NCBI GenBank assembly: GCA_902479205.1
Contig: CABSNX010000024.1
Location: forward strand, 1 to 15,082
DNA length: 15,082 nt
Direction: 5' to 3'
Source: an uncultured Collinsella sp.
GTDB taxonomy: Bacteria > Actinomycetota > Coriobacteriia > Coriobacteriales > Coriobacteriaceae
Below, one piece after another: positions 15,073 to 15,082 of the stretch; the stretch's first letter is position 1; every line of letters begins with the position of its first letter. The notes under the pieces are model-generated. The model was given only the letters and a program-made list of their open reading frames with translations, was not told where the DNA came from and ran no database searches. A program made the position numbers and the translations under genes.

Positions 15073-15082
15073 CTGTCTCTTA
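15073..15082 (-). other. Nextera mosaic-end adapter remnant (sequencing artefact)
   Basis: The last ten bases CTGTCTCTTA are the reverse complement of the end of the Tn5 mosaic end, matching the adapter at the other end of the contig. Genomic sequence stops at about 15072. Confidence 0.9.

Overview
This is a 15.1 kb contig, about 58-60% G+C by eye, from a bacterial chromosome. The gene set suggests a gut actinobacterium, probably Coriobacteriia and Collinsella-like; that is inferred from gene content and general protein character, not from a marker gene. Both ends carry Nextera transposase (mosaic-end) adapter: bases 1-31 and 15073-15082 are library sequence, so the genomic part is about 32-15072.

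Layout. (1) 32-681 (+): C-terminal part of a sensor histidine kinase, cut one codon before its phospho-accepting His and closed by a 13-bp hairpin. (2) 682-7360: an accessory island. It holds a DUF2958 gene (987-1286, -) with a repeat-rich upstream region, and a tight minus-strand restriction-modification operon: a 55-aa ribbon-helix-helix (RHH) protein (6758-6925), a type III-like DNA methyltransferase Mod (4575-6758) and a type III-like helicase/nuclease Res (1681-4572). RHH and mod overlap by one base (TGATG); mod and res are 2 nt apart. A 28-bp palindrome made of three TACGTA units lies upstream of the RHH gene. (3) 7366-9012 (-): guaA (GMP synthase) with a strong intrinsic terminator. (4) 9281-10294 (+): type I L-asparaginase. 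(5) 10317-11001: a small XRE regulator and an unrecognised 129-aa protein, divergently transcribed around a perfect 24-bp palindrome. (6) 11011-12482 (-): ychF followed by a DUF1648-like membrane protein, probably one transcript. (7) 12597-13850 (-): a four-cluster polyferredoxin-like protein. (8) 14002-15069 (-): a glycerol-dehydrogenase-family enzyme.

Most notable signal. The mod gene carries an uninterrupted tract of nine G residues (coding strand; 6494-6502) near codon 87. Both alternative reading frames meet a stop within six codons after the tract. This is the arrangement expected of an ON/OFF phase-variable methyltransferase (a phasevarion), here combined with a putative RHH autoregulator and its likely iteron operator. 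The same gene contains a perfect 19-bp inverted repeat with a 3-nt loop at the start of its variable region, and the partner Res has D-P-H where a classical type III nuclease has E-x-K. Whether the tract really varies cannot be told from one consensus sequence.
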